Numbered from the stretch's first letter, positions 1-8,883 are shown. The stretch is 64,000 nucleotides of DNA from Streptomyces albus subsp. albus (GCF_000725885.1 NZ_JODR01000002.1:186001-250000); one strand, 5' to 3'. The notes: generated from the letters alone by a model not told the origin. A program made the numbers and translations.

Positions 1-241
1 GGAGGGTGATCTCGGCCACCAGGTCCGGCCGCATGCACGAGTCGAGCATGCCGATGCCCTGGCGCACCTTGCGGTACTCCGGCAGCGAACGACCGGCCTG
101 CCGCATGAACCAGACGGGAGTGTGCGGCACCGCCTCGCGGCGGCACGCACGCAGGAACGCTGAGTCGGCGGCAGCGTCTCCCGCGGCTACGGCGTTCTGG
201 TTCGGCGTCGGCTGGCCCACAGGGCGGTCGTTTCCACTCAC
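1..241 (-). CDS. hemE: Uroporphyrinogen decarboxylase, N-terminal part (cut by window edge)
   Basis: HemE decarboxylates the four acetate side chains of uroporphyrinogen III to give coproporphyrinogen III in cytoplasmic haem synthesis. About 80 residues are visible. They contain the family's N-terminal signature [18 protein letters not shown] and a following stretch that includes [12 protein letters not shown], which lies at the substrate-binding face in known structures. The chosen GTG start (239-241) has a purine-rich GGGAGA about ten bases upstream and gives a roughly 40-residue Ala/Pro-rich leader before the conserved core, as is common in Streptomyces HemE. The gene runs off the left edge and is divergent from the DUF3000 gene. 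The identification is firm; only the exact start is open. Confidence 0.93.
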   Translation of the reverse strand, partial: MSGNDRPVGQPTPNQNAVAAGDAAADSAFLRACRREAVPHTPVWFMRQAGRSLPEYRKVRQGIGMLDSCMRPDLVAEITL

Positions 242-314
242 GCCTGAAGTCTCCCATGGTCTAAAGGGGTGTCCTTACCGGCATGGAGTGCGGCAGCCGC
301 CTACTCTTCGGCCC

Positions 315-983
315 ATGACTGCGGCGCGGGCGGCGAAGACGGGAGGCTTCGACGGAGTGGAAGGCACCGGCGGCACGGGTGGCTCTGGCGGCGGCGGGGA
401 CACGTCCCCGCCGCCTTTCCGGGCGGCGGTCACGGCACTGGGCGAGACCCGGCCGCGTCCGGAGGTGCGGCTCTCGCCACTGCCGCCGCCCCGGCGGCTG
501 GCCCCCTTCACCTTCGCGCTGGAAGCGACGGTGAGCGAGCCGGAGGACGCGGCCGTCGAACTGGCCGACGGACGGTTCGTGCTGCTGCACGATCCGCAGG
601 GCCAGGAGGGCTGGCGCGGCACCTTCCGGGTGGTCACGCTGGCCCGCGCCGAACTGGAACCGGAGATCGCCGGTGATCCGCTGCTGCCGGAGGTGACCTG
701 GTCGTGGCTGACCGGGGCGCTGGAGGCGCGGGGCGCCGGATACACGGAGCCGAGCGGGACGGTGACCCGGTCGAGTTCGGCGTTCTTCGGCGGGCTGGCC
801 GAGCGCGCCGCCGAAGAGGTGCTGGAGATCCGGGCGAGCTGGACCCCGGACGGCACCACCCCGGACGCCGCCGCGCATCTGACCGCCTGGTGCGAACTGC
901 TCTGCCAGTGCGCGGGGTTGCCGCCGGAGACGGGCGAGGGCAGCTCCGTGGTGCAGCTGCCCCAGCGCCGCGGCCCGCGCTGA
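315..983 (+). CDS. DUF3000 domain protein
   Basis: A 222-residue soluble protein of the DUF3000 family, whose members sit beside hemE in many actinobacteria; no biochemical function is known to me. The first 35 residues are a low-complexity Gly/Thr/Pro leader. The conserved part starts around FRAAVTALGETRPRPEVRL and includes a LADGRFVLLHDP segment and a WSWLTGALEARGA segment typical of the family. ATG 315 was chosen because the frame upstream is unrelated to the family and lies in the hemE promoter region. The gene stands alone, divergent from hemE with about 70 bases between their starts, so shared control is possible. It ends at the edge of a long non-coding repeat region. Confidence 0.85.
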   Translation: MTAARAAKTGGFDGVEGTGGTGGSGGGGDTSPPPFRAAVTALGETRPRPEVRLSPLPPPRRLAPFTFALEATVSEPEDAAVELADGRFVLLHDPQGQEGWRGTFRVVTLARAELEPEIAGDPLLPEVTWSWLTGALEARGAGYTEPSGTVTRSSSAFFGGLAERAAEEVLEIRASWTPDGTTPDAAAHLTAWCELLCQCAGLPPETGEGSSVVQLPQRRGPR

Positions 984-1035
984 CCGCCCGGCGCCCCCTC
1001 CGGGCCGCCCCTGCTGACGGACCCCCACCCGGCCG

Positions 1036-1920
1036 CGGGCCCGCCCCGGCCCACCACCGCCGGGCGGGGCACCACCGGGCCGCCCCGCACACACGGCAAC
1101 CACTGACGAGCCGCGCCCCCGTAGCCCGGACCGCGTCCGGACCGCCACCGCGGACGGGCCGGGCACGACCGGCCCCTGCCCGCCCCCTGGCGTGCCGGAC
1201 GCCACCGACTCCACCCCTGGGCCGGGGGCCCGCCCGGCCCGCACCCACCGGTGGGCCACCGCGCACCCGCCCACCCGTCACACATCCGCCCCACAACCAC
1301 CGGGGTCGGTCGGTGCCACCGGCCACCCGCACAGCAACCACTGACAGGCAGCGCGCGCGCACGACCGGCCGCCCTCCCCACCATCACCGCCACGAACCAG
1401 ACCCACCGGCCCCCGCCCGGACCACCACCACTGGCGGCCGACTTGGACAGCCCCCGACCGGTCAACGACATCGGCCCGCAACCGCCGGCGGAGCAGGCAC
1501 ACGCTCACCCGATACGCACCCGCCTCACAGCCGCCGATCCATCGACTCCGCCCCCGGCCGAGAACCCCGCCCGACCCGCAACCATCGACAGGCCACTGCA
1601 CGCACCCACCCGCCACGCACCCGGCCCACGACCACCGATCCACCGGCACCACCGGTCCGCCCGGCCCCACACCGCTGACGCGCCGCGCACGCAGGCAACC
1701 GGCCGTCTCCCGACCGTCACCACCACGGGCCAGGCCCATCGGTCCCCGCCCGACCACCACTACGGGCGGCCGTAGGACCGGCACCCCCAACAACCGGCCA
1801 ACATCACCGGCCCGCAGCCACCGGCGGGCCGGGTACGTGTTCAGCCGGTCCGCGATCGATAGCCGCGAGACCGCCGGGGCCGTCCGGGTCCCGTAACCGC
1901 TGGGGCGCCGTGCACGCACG
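1036..1920. repeat. Degenerate C-rich direct-repeat region
   Basis: This stretch is strongly C-rich and T-poor on the plus strand and is built from diverged direct repeats. The clearest pair is 1332-1440 and 1667-1774, about 335 bases apart. Both run from a CACTGAC/CGCTGAC box through CACGACCGGCCG or CAACCGGCCG to a shared CCCGCCCG-ACCACCAC-GGCGGCCG end. Shorter partial copies of the same start box (CAACCACTGAC) occur near 1092, 1577 and 1893. Open frames exist on both strands, but they have no family resemblance, no plausible ribosome site and repeated composition, so I treat them as chance. The function is unknown. Confidence 0.6.
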
Positions 1921-2412
1921 CGACCCGTTGTCGCTCGCCGCAGCCGTCAGCCGGCGGGCGCCGACGGTGCGTATCCGGGGCGGGAGTGCCAAGGGGCTCG
2001 GTGTCGCAGGGCCGTGCCCGGGTGTGGCCGCTGGCGGTCGGCGCGTGCGTTGCGGTCCCGTCCGGCTGGGACTGCTGACCGGCCAGCACCAGTCGTGCGC
2101 GGCCGGGCTGTGCCGGGTTATCTCTTTCTGTTGCCGCACTCGGCGGGACGTTCTCCTGTCGAGTGCGACGTTTTGTCTACAAAGAACCTCACCAATTTCC
2201 CACCCGCCACCCGGTCGGTCTCTGTGTAGACAAAGGAATCTTTCCGCCAGGAAAAAGACATGTGAAACGGGATTGCGGAAATTCAGGTCACCAATTCGTG
2301 ATCTTTCTCTAAAGGGGTGCACGGAAGGTGCCGAAGGAGTCTGTGACCCTTCACGCGGAATATCCGACTCGTTCGGTTCCGTCCCCCACAGCCACTCCCT
2401 GCAGGAGGCCCG
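1921..2412. promoter_or_regulatory. Leader region of the response regulator with an inverted repeat
   Basis: The sequence turns noticeably more AT-rich from about 2110. A perfect 10-bp inverted repeat, TTTGTCTACA at 2172-2181 and TGTAGACAAA at 2225-2234, is separated by 43 bases. Each arm contains a TTGT/ACAA-type box of the kind bound by GntR-like repressors. The rest of the 490 bases holds no convincing gene. An AGGAGG ribosome site (2403-2408) leads into the GTG start at 2413. Assignment as an operator or transcript structure is inference. Confidence 0.45.
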
Positions 2413-3093
2413 GTGTCTGTTCTCCTTGAGCACCCCACAAGCCTGGTCGCCTACCGCCCGAACAAGCCGACGGCCATGGTCGTCGTGGCCGACCCCCGCG
2501 TCCGCTCCACCGTGACCCGCCATCTGTGGGCTCTCGGCGTCCGGGACGTGATCGAGGCGTCGTCCATCGCGGAGGCCCGTCCCCGCGTCGGCAACCCGCG
2601 CGACATCTGCGTGGCCGACGTGCACTTGCCCGACGGCTCCGGCCTCAGCCTGCTGTCGGAGACCAGAGCCGCCGGCTGGCCGAACGGCCTGGCCCTGTCC
2701 GCGGCCGACGACATCGGTGCCGTACGCAACGCGCTGGCGGGCGGTGTCAAGGGATACGTCGTCACCGGCACCCGCACCAATCTGGGCGGCCCGATGCCCA
2801 CCCGGCACGGCGCGGCCCCCATCGGCGCGGCAGCGGCGGCCCGTATGCACCGCCGTCCCGGCGGCGGCCCCGGCGGCCCCGGGCACCCGGGCGGCTACCG
2901 CGAACTGTCCGGCCGCGAGGTGGAGGTGCTGCGGCTGGTCGCCGAGGGCCAGTCCAACAAGGCCATCGGCGTGTCGATGGGCCTCTCGGCGCTGACCGTC
3001 AAGAGCCACCTCGCCCGTATCGCCCGCAAGCTGGGCACCGGGGACCGCGCCGGCATGGTCGCCGTCGCACTGCGGACGGGGATCATTCACTGA
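2413..3093 (+). CDS. NarL/LuxR-family response regulator
   Basis: A 226-residue two-domain cytoplasmic regulator. Residues about 20-120 form a receiver domain: an acidic residue in VVVADP, the probable phospho-acceptor Asp in VADVHLPDG, a Ser in ALSAAD and the conserved Lys in GGVKGYVV. A Gly/Pro-rich linker (GGGPGGPGHPGG) follows. The C-terminal 65 residues are a LuxR-type helix-turn-helix (LSGREVEVLRLVAEGQSNK, then LTVKSHLARIARKLG). No sensor kinase lies next to it, so it is an orphan. The GTG start follows AGGAGG with a short four-base gap. It lies upstream of the ribonuclease D gene, as does SCO6029 in S. coelicolor by memory. Target genes cannot be told from sequence. Confidence 0.85.
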   Translation: MSVLLEHPTSLVAYRPNKPTAMVVVADPRVRSTVTRHLWALGVRDVIEASSIAEARPRVGNPRDICVADVHLPDGSGLSLLSETRAAGWPNGLALSAADDIGAVRNALAGGVKGYVVTGTRTNLGGPMPTRHGAAPIGAAAAARMHRRPGGGPGGPGHPGGYRELSGREVEVLRLVAEGQSNKAIGVSMGLSALTVKSHLARIARKLGTGDRAGMVAVALRTGIIH

Positions 3094-3118
3094 ACCGGCG
3101 CCCCCGCGCCTTCCGCTT

Positions 3119-3163
3119 GCCGGGCGCCCGCACGACGTAACGTTCCGTCGGCGGGCGCCCGGC
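3119..3163 (+). terminator. Inverted repeat after the response regulator
   Basis: Perfect 13-base arms (GCCGGGCGCCCGC and its complement) at 3119-3131 and 3151-3163 with a 19-base loop, 26 bases after the regulator stop and just before the ribonuclease D start. There is no U-tract, as usual for Streptomyces. It probably separates the two transcripts. Confidence 0.55.
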
Positions 3164-3191
3164 TTCGCGCGTGCGCGGCTACCCTTGACGG

Positions 3192-4457
3192 GTGACCGAC
3201 GCCCAAGAGACCGCATCAGCCCCCGCAGCTCAGGCCCCTGTCCAGGACTCCGCCCCGGCGCCGGTCCCACTCCTGGAACCACGTGAGGGCATCCCACCCG
3301 TCACCGCATCCGCCGAGGGACTGGCACAGGTCACCGCCGCCTTCGCCGCCGGGAGCGGGCCGGTGGCCGTCGACGCCGAACGGGCCTCCGGCTACCGCTA
3401 CGGGCAGCGGGCCTATCTGGTGCAGCTGCGCCGCGACGGGGCCGGCACCGCGCTCATCGACCCGGTCGCCTGCCCGGACCTGTCCGGCCTCGACGCCGCA
3501 CTGGCGGACACCGAGTGGGTCCTGCACGCCGCCACCCAGGACCTGCCCTGCCTGCGTGAGATAGGCATGCGGCCCGCCAGGCTCTTCGACACCGAGCTGG
3601 CCGGGCGGCTGGCCGGATTCGCCCGGGTCGGTCTGGGCGCGATGGTGGAGAACGTCCTCGGCTACGCCCTGGAGAAGGGACACTCCGCCGTCGACTGGTC
3701 CACCCGTCCGCTGCCCGAGCCGTGGCTGCGGTACGCGGCGCTGGACGTGGAGCTGCTGGTGGACCTGCGGGACGCGTTGGAGGCCGAGCTGGCGCGGCAG
3801 GGCAAGCTGGAGTGGGCCCGGGAGGAGTTCGCGGCGATCGCATCGGCACCGGCCCCGCCGCCCCGCAAGGACCCCTGGCGGCGCACCTCGGGCATGCACA
3901 AGGTGCGGCGGCGCCGGCAGATGGCCGTCGTGCGGGAGCTGTGGCAGGCGCGGGACGCGGTGGCGCGCAAGCGGGACGTCTCGCCGGGCAAGGTGCTCAC
4001 CGACGCGGCGATCGTGGAGGCCGCGCTGGCGATGCCCACCAGCGCGCGTGCCCTGGCCGCGCTGCCCGGGTTCGGCCAGCGGATGGGCCGCCGTCAGCTC
4101 GACCAGTGGCAGGCCGCGGTCGAGCGGGCGCGGACGCTGCCCGAGGAGGAGCTGCCGCAGCAGAGCCAGGCCACCACCGGTCCGCCGCCGCCGCGCGCGT
4201 GGGCGGACAAGGACCCCGTGGCGGCGGCCCGGCTGACGGCGGCGCGGGCGGCGGTCACCCAGCACGCCGAGGAACTGAACCTGCCGCAGGAGAATCTGCT
4301 GACCCCCGACACGGTGCGCCGGCTGTGCTGGGAGCCGCCGGCCGAGATCACCCGCGAGTCGGTCTCGGGTGCGCTGCGCGCGCTGGGGGCTCGCGAGTGG
4401 CAGATCACGCAGACGGCGGAACTGCTGTGCGCGGCGCTCACTTCCGCGGAGAAGTGA
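3192..4457 (+). CDS. rnd: Ribonuclease D (DEDD 3'-5' exoribonuclease with HRDC domain)
   Basis: A 421-residue RNase D-like exonuclease expected to trim stable RNA 3' ends. After a 40-residue Ala/Pro-rich leader, the exonuclease domain shows the DEDD metal ligands: Asp61 and Glu63 in VAVDAERASG, Asp117 in AATQDLPCL, and Tyr181 with Asp185 in YAALDVELLVDL. An HRDC nucleic-acid-binding domain spans roughly residues 235-315 (MAVVRELWQARDAVARKRDV). A further C-terminal helical region continues to the end. The start GTG 3192 leaves the usual actinobacterial leader. It is monocistronic between two non-coding stretches. The assignment rests on an intact catalytic set. Confidence 0.92.
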   Translation: MTDAQETASAPAAQAPVQDSAPAPVPLLEPREGIPPVTASAEGLAQVTAAFAAGSGPVAVDAERASGYRYGQRAYLVQLRRDGAGTALIDPVACPDLSGLDAALADTEWVLHAATQDLPCLREIGMRPARLFDTELAGRLAGFARVGLGAMVENVLGYALEKGHSAVDWSTRPLPEPWLRYAALDVELLVDLRDALEAELARQGKLEWAREEFAAIASAPAPPPRKDPWRRTSGMHKVRRRRQMAVVRELWQARDAVARKRDVSPGKVLTDAAIVEAALAMPTSARALAALPGFGQRMGRRQLDQWQAAVERARTLPEEELPQQSQATTGPPPPRAWADKDPVAAARLTAARAAVTQHAEELNLPQENLLTPDTVRRLCWEPPAEITRESVSGALRALGAREWQITQTAELLCAALTSAEK

Positions 4458-5085
4458 GCGCCCCCGGCAGGGAGCCGGTGACTGCGGGACGGCGCACGCC
4501 TGAGCCGATGGCAGGCCCCTGAGCGGTGGCAGGCGTCCCCCCGCGCGGCGGCTGCCGGACGGCGGGTGCCCGAGCTATGGCTGTTCCCGGTGCCGTTCGG
4601 TGCTGTTCGGTGCCGTCGGCGTGGGGCGGGCTGCGGGGAGCAGGGCCCGTGTGGGGCGCGGACGGTTCCGGGGCAGGTGGCTGGGGAGGCCGGCGGTTCG
4701 CGGGGCGCGGTCGCCGTCCCGTATGCCGTCGGCTTTCGCCGTGGTGGCCACCGGTCGTGCTGCCGCGCCCGCTGGGGTGCCGTGCCGGTCGTGCTGCCGT
4801 ACCCGCCGGAGTGCCGCGCCGACCGCGCTGCGTGCCCGTCGAGATGCCGTGCCCGTCGAGATGCCGTGCCCGTCGAGGTGCCGTGCCCGTCGAGGTGCCG
4901 TGTCGGCCGACGTGTTCCGGCGCCGATGTGGCCGTTCCGCTTCAGGTGAGCCCTCCGGCCCCGGGTGCGGGACGGAAGTGACGAGTCCGGACGGAAGGGG
5001 CGGTCTGCAACGGCGGTGAGGACCGGGCGAGGAGGGGACAGGCTGTGGCCGGGGCGTTCGGTACGGCGCGAAGTGAGGTCACCCC
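4458..5085. other. Non-coding region between rnd and fadA
   Basis: About 630 bases with no credible gene. It holds a short run of ten-base GGTGC(C/T)GTTC-type repeats near 4590-4620 and the 17-base tandem array annotated at 4747-4915. Reading frames that cross it on the minus strand are open but have repeated Arg/His/Gly composition and no family match. No strong terminator was seen directly after rnd. Confidence 0.5.
4747..4915. repeat. Tandem array of a 17-bp unit
   Basis: About ten head-to-tail copies of a 17-base unit, one of them 16 bases. Four copies at 4831-4898 are almost identical (CGTGCCCGTCGAGATGC or the GGTGC variant). The flanking copies at 4747-4830 and 4899-4915 are diverged but keep the spacing. 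Seventeen is not a multiple of three, so the array does not encode a protein repeat. There are no unique spacers between units, which rules out CRISPR. Confidence 0.75.
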
Positions 5086-5113
5086 TTGCCACCTGGTTAC
5101 CGGCAAGTAGCAT
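5086..5113 (+). promoter_or_regulatory. fadA promoter with an internal dyad
   Basis: A -35-like TTGCCA (5086-5091) and a -10-like TAGCAT (5108-5113) are 16 bases apart. Between and across them lies the imperfect dyad GTTACCGGCAAGTAGC (5096-5111). A dyad lodged in the promoter spacer is typical of a TetR-type repressor site, which would fit control of beta-oxidation by acyl-CoA. The regulator is not in this window. Confidence 0.5.
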
Positions 5114-5155
5114 GGGGGTCGACCGACCCCTGGCCGCACCTGGAGGAGAGCCAAC

Positions 5156-6370
5156 GTGCCTCGTACCGCAAGGGACGTCGTCTTCGTCGACGGCGTACGC
5201 ACACCGTTCGGCAAGGCGGGCCCGAAGGGCATCTATCACGAGACCCGCGCCGACGACCTGGTCGTCAAGTGCATCCGTGAGCTGCTGCGCCGTAACCCCG
5301 ACCTGCCTCCGGAGCGCATCGACGAGGTCGCCGTCGCGGCGACCACCCAGATCGGCGACCAGGGGCTGACCCTGGGCCGTACCGCCGGCATCCTCGCGGG
5401 GCTGCCGCAGACCGTGCCCGGTTTCTCCATCGACCGGATGTGCGCGGGCGCGATGACGGCCGTGACGACGACCTCCGGCTCGATCGCCTTCGGTGCCTAC
5501 GACATCGTCGTGGCCGGCGGTGTCGAGCACATGGGCCGTCACCCGATGGGCGAAGGCGTGGACCCCAACCCGCGTTTCGTCTCGGAGAAGCTGGTCGACG
5601 AGTCCGCCCTGTTCATGGGCATGACCGCCGAGAACCTGCACGACCGCTTCCCGCACCTGACCAAGGAGCGTGCGGACGCCTACGCGGTGCGCAGCCAGGA
5701 GAAGGCGGCCAAGGCGTACGCCAACGACAAGATCCAGCCCGATCTGGTGCCGATCTCCGTCCGCCGCACCTCCCCCGAGGGCGGCGAGACCGGCTGGGGC
5801 CTGGCCACGGCCGACGAGCCGATGCGGCCGGGCACCACGCTGGAGGGCCTGGCGGGCCTCAAGACGCCGTTCCGTGCGCACGGCCGGGTCACCCCGGGCA
5901 ACTCCGCCGGTCTCAACGACGGTGCCACCGCCTCCCTGATCGCCGCCGAGGATGTCGCCCGCGAGCTGGGGCTGCCGGTCAAGATGCGGCTGGTGTCCTA
6001 CGCGTTCGCCGGTGTCGAGCCGGAGGTCATGGGCGTCGGACCGGTGCCGGCCACGGAGAAGGCGCTGGCCAAGGCCGGGCTGTCCATCGACGACATCGGG
6101 CTGTTCGAGATCAACGAGGCGTTCGCCGTCCAGGTGCTCGCGCTGCTGGACCACTACGGCATCGCCGACGACGACCCGCGCGTCAACCAGTACGGGGGCG
6201 CCATCGCCTTCGGCCACCCGCTGGCCTCCTCCGGCGTCCGGCTGATGACCCAGCTCGCCCGCCAGTTCGAGGAGCAGCCGCACGTCCGCTACGGCCTGAC
6301 CACCATGTGCGTCGGCTTCGGCATGGGCGGGACCGTCATCTGGGAGAACCCCCACTGGGAGGGCAAGTAA
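5156..6370 (+). CDS. fadA: Acetyl-CoA C-acyltransferase (thiolase)
   Basis: A 404-residue thiolase that cleaves 3-ketoacyl-CoA with CoA in the last step of beta-oxidation. The nucleophilic Cys96 lies in DRMCAGAMTAV, His354 in AFGHPLASSG and the second catalytic Cys385 in CVGFGMGG, so the active site is complete. The length is normal for the family. GTG 5156 follows GGAGGAGA. The gene is two bases from fadB, whose product supplies its substrate, so the two form an operon and probably an enzyme complex in the cytoplasm. It resembles SCO6027 by memory of position. A biosynthetic thiolase role is less likely given the partner gene. Confidence 0.93.
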   Translation: MPRTARDVVFVDGVRTPFGKAGPKGIYHETRADDLVVKCIRELLRRNPDLPPERIDEVAVAATTQIGDQGLTLGRTAGILAGLPQTVPGFSIDRMCAGAMTAVTTTSGSIAFGAYDIVVAGGVEHMGRHPMGEGVDPNPRFVSEKLVDESALFMGMTAENLHDRFPHLTKERADAYAVRSQEKAAKAYANDKIQPDLVPISVRRTSPEGGETGWGLATADEPMRPGTTLEGLAGLKTPFRAHGRVTPGNSAGLNDGATASLIAAEDVARELGLPVKMRLVSYAFAGVEPEVMGVGPVPATEKALAKAGLSIDDIGLFEINEAFAVQVLALLDHYGIADDDPRVNQYGGAIAFGHPLASSGVRLMTQLARQFEEQPHVRYGLTTMCVGFGMGGTVIWENPHWEGK

Positions 6371-6372
6371 GA

Positions 6373-8493
6373 ATGAGCACCGCTGAACTCCTCAAGGGTG
6401 CGGCCGAGCTGTTCCCGGACGAGGTCGTCACGCAGGCACACGTACGCCATCTCGACCTGCCCGGCGGCGCGGGCCGGTTCGCCCTCATCACGCTGGACAA
6501 CGGGCTGGACCACACCAAGCCCACCACCTTCGGCCCGCAGTCGCTGGCCAACCTGGACGCCGCCATCGACCAGGTGGAGAAGGAGGCGGCGGACGGCGAG
6601 ATCAAGGGTGTCGGGATCACCGGCAAGCCGTTCATCTTCGCCGTCGGCGCCGACCTCAAGGGCGTCGAGCTGCTGAAGCGGCACGAGGACGCCGTCGCCA
6701 TCGGCAAGGGCGGGCACGACGTGTTCGCACGTCTGGCCGGTCTGGCGGTGCCCACGTTCGCGTACTACAACGGCGCGGCCATGGGCGGCGGCGTCGAGGT
6801 CGGTCTGCACTGCACCTACCGCACCGTCTCCGCCGCGGTGCCGGCCTTCTCGCTGCCCGAGGTCTTCCTCGGTCTGGTGCCCGGCTGGGGCGGTTGCGCG
6901 CTGCTGCCGAACCTGATCGGTGCCGACCGCGCCGTCAGCGTCATCATCGAGAACTCGCTCAACCAGAACCGGCAGCTCAAGGGCAGGCAGGTCCACGAAC
7001 TGGGCATCGCCGACGCCCTGTTCGAGGGCGCCGACTTCCTGGAGGAGTCGCTGCGCTGGACGGCCGCCGTCCTCAAGGGCGAGATCGAGGTCGTGCGCCC
7101 CGAGGTGGACCGGGGCGAGGCGTGGGACGCGGCCGTGGAGCGCGGCCGACAGATCGCCGACGGCAAGGTGCACGGCGCCGCCCCCGCCGCCTACCGGGCC
7201 CTCGACATCATCGCGCAGGCCAAGAACGGTGACCTGCGGCAGGGCTTCGAGGCGGAGACGCAGGCGCTGGCCGACCTGATCATGGGCGGTGAACTGCGCA
7301 GCGGGCTGTACGCGTTCAACCTGGTGCAGAAGCGCGCCAAGCGGCCGGCGGGTGCGCCGTCCAAGGACCTGGCGCGACCGGTCACCAAGGTCGGTGTCGT
7401 CGGCGCCGGGCTGATGGCCTCGCAGCTGGGCCTGCTGTTCGCCCGCCGCCTGGAGGTGCCGGTCGTGCTGACCGACATCGACCAGGAGCGCGTCGACAAG
7501 GGCGTGGCGTACTGCCACGAGGAGATCGACAAGCTGCTGCTCAAGGGCCGGGTCAACCAGGACAAGGCCAACCGCCTCAAGGCCCTGGTGACCGGTTCCC
7601 TCGACAAGGCCGCCGCGTTCGCCGACGCGGACTTCGTCATCGAGGCCGTCTTCGAGGAAATGGGCGTCAAGCAGCAGGTGTTCGCCGAGGTCGAGGCGGT
7701 CGTGCCCGAGCACGCCATCCTGGCCACCAACACCTCCTCGCTGTCGGTCACCGAGATGGCCTCCCGGCTCCAGCACCCCGAGCGCGTGGTGGGCTTCCAC
7801 TTCTTCAACCCCGTCGCCATCCTGCCGCTGCTGGAGATCGTGCGGGGCGAGAAGACCGACGACGCGGCGCTGGCCACCGCGTTCGGTGTGGCCAAGAAGC
7901 TGAAGAAGACCGCCGTGCTGGTCAAGGACGCGCCGGCGTTCGTCGTCAACCGGGTGCTGACCCGGTTCCTGGGCGAGGTGCTGCGCTCCATCGACGAGGG
8001 CACGCCGGTGGAGGTCGCCGACCGCGCGCTGGCCCCGCTGGGTCTGCCGATGTCGCCGATCCAGCTGCTGGAACTGGTCGGCCCCGCCGTCGCCCACCAC
8101 GTCGCCGGCACGCTGCACACCGCCTTCCCCGACCGGTTCGCCGTCTCGGAGAACCTCGGCCGCGTCGTCGAGGCCGGCAAGCGCAACCTGTACTTGCCCG
8201 GCACGCAGGAGCTGGACGCCGAGGTCGCCGGGCTCTTCCAGGTCGGTGACACGGTGCTGACCGAGGAGCAGGTCCGCGAGCGGGCGCTCAACGCCATCGC
8301 CGAGGAGATCCGGCTGATGCTGGACGACGGTGTGGTCGCCGAGGCCCAGGACATCGACCTGTGCCTGATCACGGGTGCCGGCTGGCCGTTCCACCTCGGC
8401 GGGGTCACGCCGTACCTCGACCGTGAGGGTGTCAGCGAGCGCGTCACCGGCCGCCGCTTCCTGGAGACCGGAGTCGCCAGCGTCCCGGCGTGA
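6373..8493 (+). CDS. fadB: Fatty-acid oxidation multifunctional enzyme (enoyl-CoA hydratase / 3-hydroxyacyl-CoA dehydrogenase)
   Basis: A 706-residue fusion. Residues 1-300 are a crotonase fold with the two acid residues of hydratases, Glu142 in GGGVEVGL and Glu163 in SLPEVFLGLVPGWGG. From about residue 338 a Rossmann domain begins with VGVVGAGLM, which binds NAD, followed by the dehydrogenase domains with the conserved HFFNPV (His) and ATNTSSL segments. The protein hydrates enoyl-CoA and oxidises the 3-hydroxyacyl product, which thiolase then cleaves. ATG 6373 directly follows the fadA stop and is the only start that fits the family; open sequence upstream in this frame is inside fadA. Transcription is expected to end at the strong hairpin at 8576-8631. 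Confidence 0.94.
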   Translation: MSTAELLKGAAELFPDEVVTQAHVRHLDLPGGAGRFALITLDNGLDHTKPTTFGPQSLANLDAAIDQVEKEAADGEIKGVGITGKPFIFAVGADLKGVELLKRHEDAVAIGKGGHDVFARLAGLAVPTFAYYNGAAMGGGVEVGLHCTYRTVSAAVPAFSLPEVFLGLVPGWGGCALLPNLIGADRAVSVIIENSLNQNRQLKGRQVHELGIADALFEGADFLEESLRWTAAVLKGEIEVVRPEVDRGEAWDAAVERGRQIADGKVHGAAPAAYRALDIIAQAKNGDLRQGFEAETQALADLIMGGELRSGLYAFNLVQKRAKRPAGAPSKDLARPVTKVGVVGAGLMASQLGLLFARRLEVPVVLTDIDQERVDKGVAYCHEEIDKLLLKGRVNQDKANRLKALVTGSLDKAAAFADADFVIEAVFEEMGVKQQVFAEVEAVVPEHAILATNTSSLSVTEMASRLQHPERVVGFHFFNPVAILPLLEIVRGEKTDDAALATAFGVAKKLKKTAVLVKDAPAFVVNRVLTRFLGEVLRSIDEGTPVEVADRALAPLGLPMSPIQLLELVGPAVAHHVAGTLHTAFPDRFAVSENLGRVVEAGKRNLYLPGTQELDAEVAGLFQVGDTVLTEEQVRERALNAIAEEIRLMLDDGVVAEAQDIDLCLITGAGWPFHLGGVTPYLDREGVSERVTGRRFLETGVASVPA

Positions 8494-8883
8494 GGCCCTC
8501 CCCGCCGCCCCGGCATCCCGCTCCCCTGCCCTGATATGGCGCCCGGAGCCGGATGCCGGGGCGCGGGTGTGCCGGAAAGCGGTTCCCGATGCCGTCGGCG
8601 GGACTTCGCCGACGGCATCGGGAACCGCTTTCGTATTCCGGGCGGCATGCGCCGTCGGTTCCGCCCGATTCCGCTCTCCGCGGCCGGAGAAGAACGGGGC
8701 ACTGTTCAGTTGCGGGCCGGGCCTCGCGGGAACAGGCGGGGGCGCGGCGTCGCGGAAAGACCCGGGTATTTCCCTACCCGGTCGGCAGCAGGGAACGGAC
8801 TCGCCTCGGAATCTTTTCCGGGGTATTCCGTCGGTCGCGGACAGAAGGTCCCGTCCTGGCCGGGGGTCGCGGTCGCGGCATCG
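8494..8883. other. Convergent intergenic region between fadB and the GT39-like gene
   Basis: About 390 bases between two converging genes. Apart from the large hairpin listed separately, nothing gene-like is seen. Confidence 0.6.
8576..8631. terminator. Perfect 25-bp stem terminator
   Basis: Arms 8576-8600 and 8607-8631 are exact complements (AAAGCGGTTCCCGATGCC and onward) with a six-base loop GGACTT. It lies between converging genes, so it can serve both strands. The ends are A-rich before and T-rich after the stem, as in a classic intrinsic terminator. Confidence 0.88.

Noticed and set aside
1278..1919. Open frames of about 200 codons over the repeat region on both strands
   Set aside because: Composition is repeat-driven (Arg/Gly/Trp on one strand, Pro/Thr/Arg on the other), with no ribosome site and no family similarity.
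4747..4915. Tandem array as a CRISPR
   Set aside because: Units are contiguous with no spacers, too short, and there are no cas genes.
4094..5150. Minus-strand frame continuing from the fadA antisense region through the 17-bp array
   Set aside because: The 17-bp period breaks the reading register at every unit, which excludes a coding repeat, and the rest is antisense to rnd and fadA.
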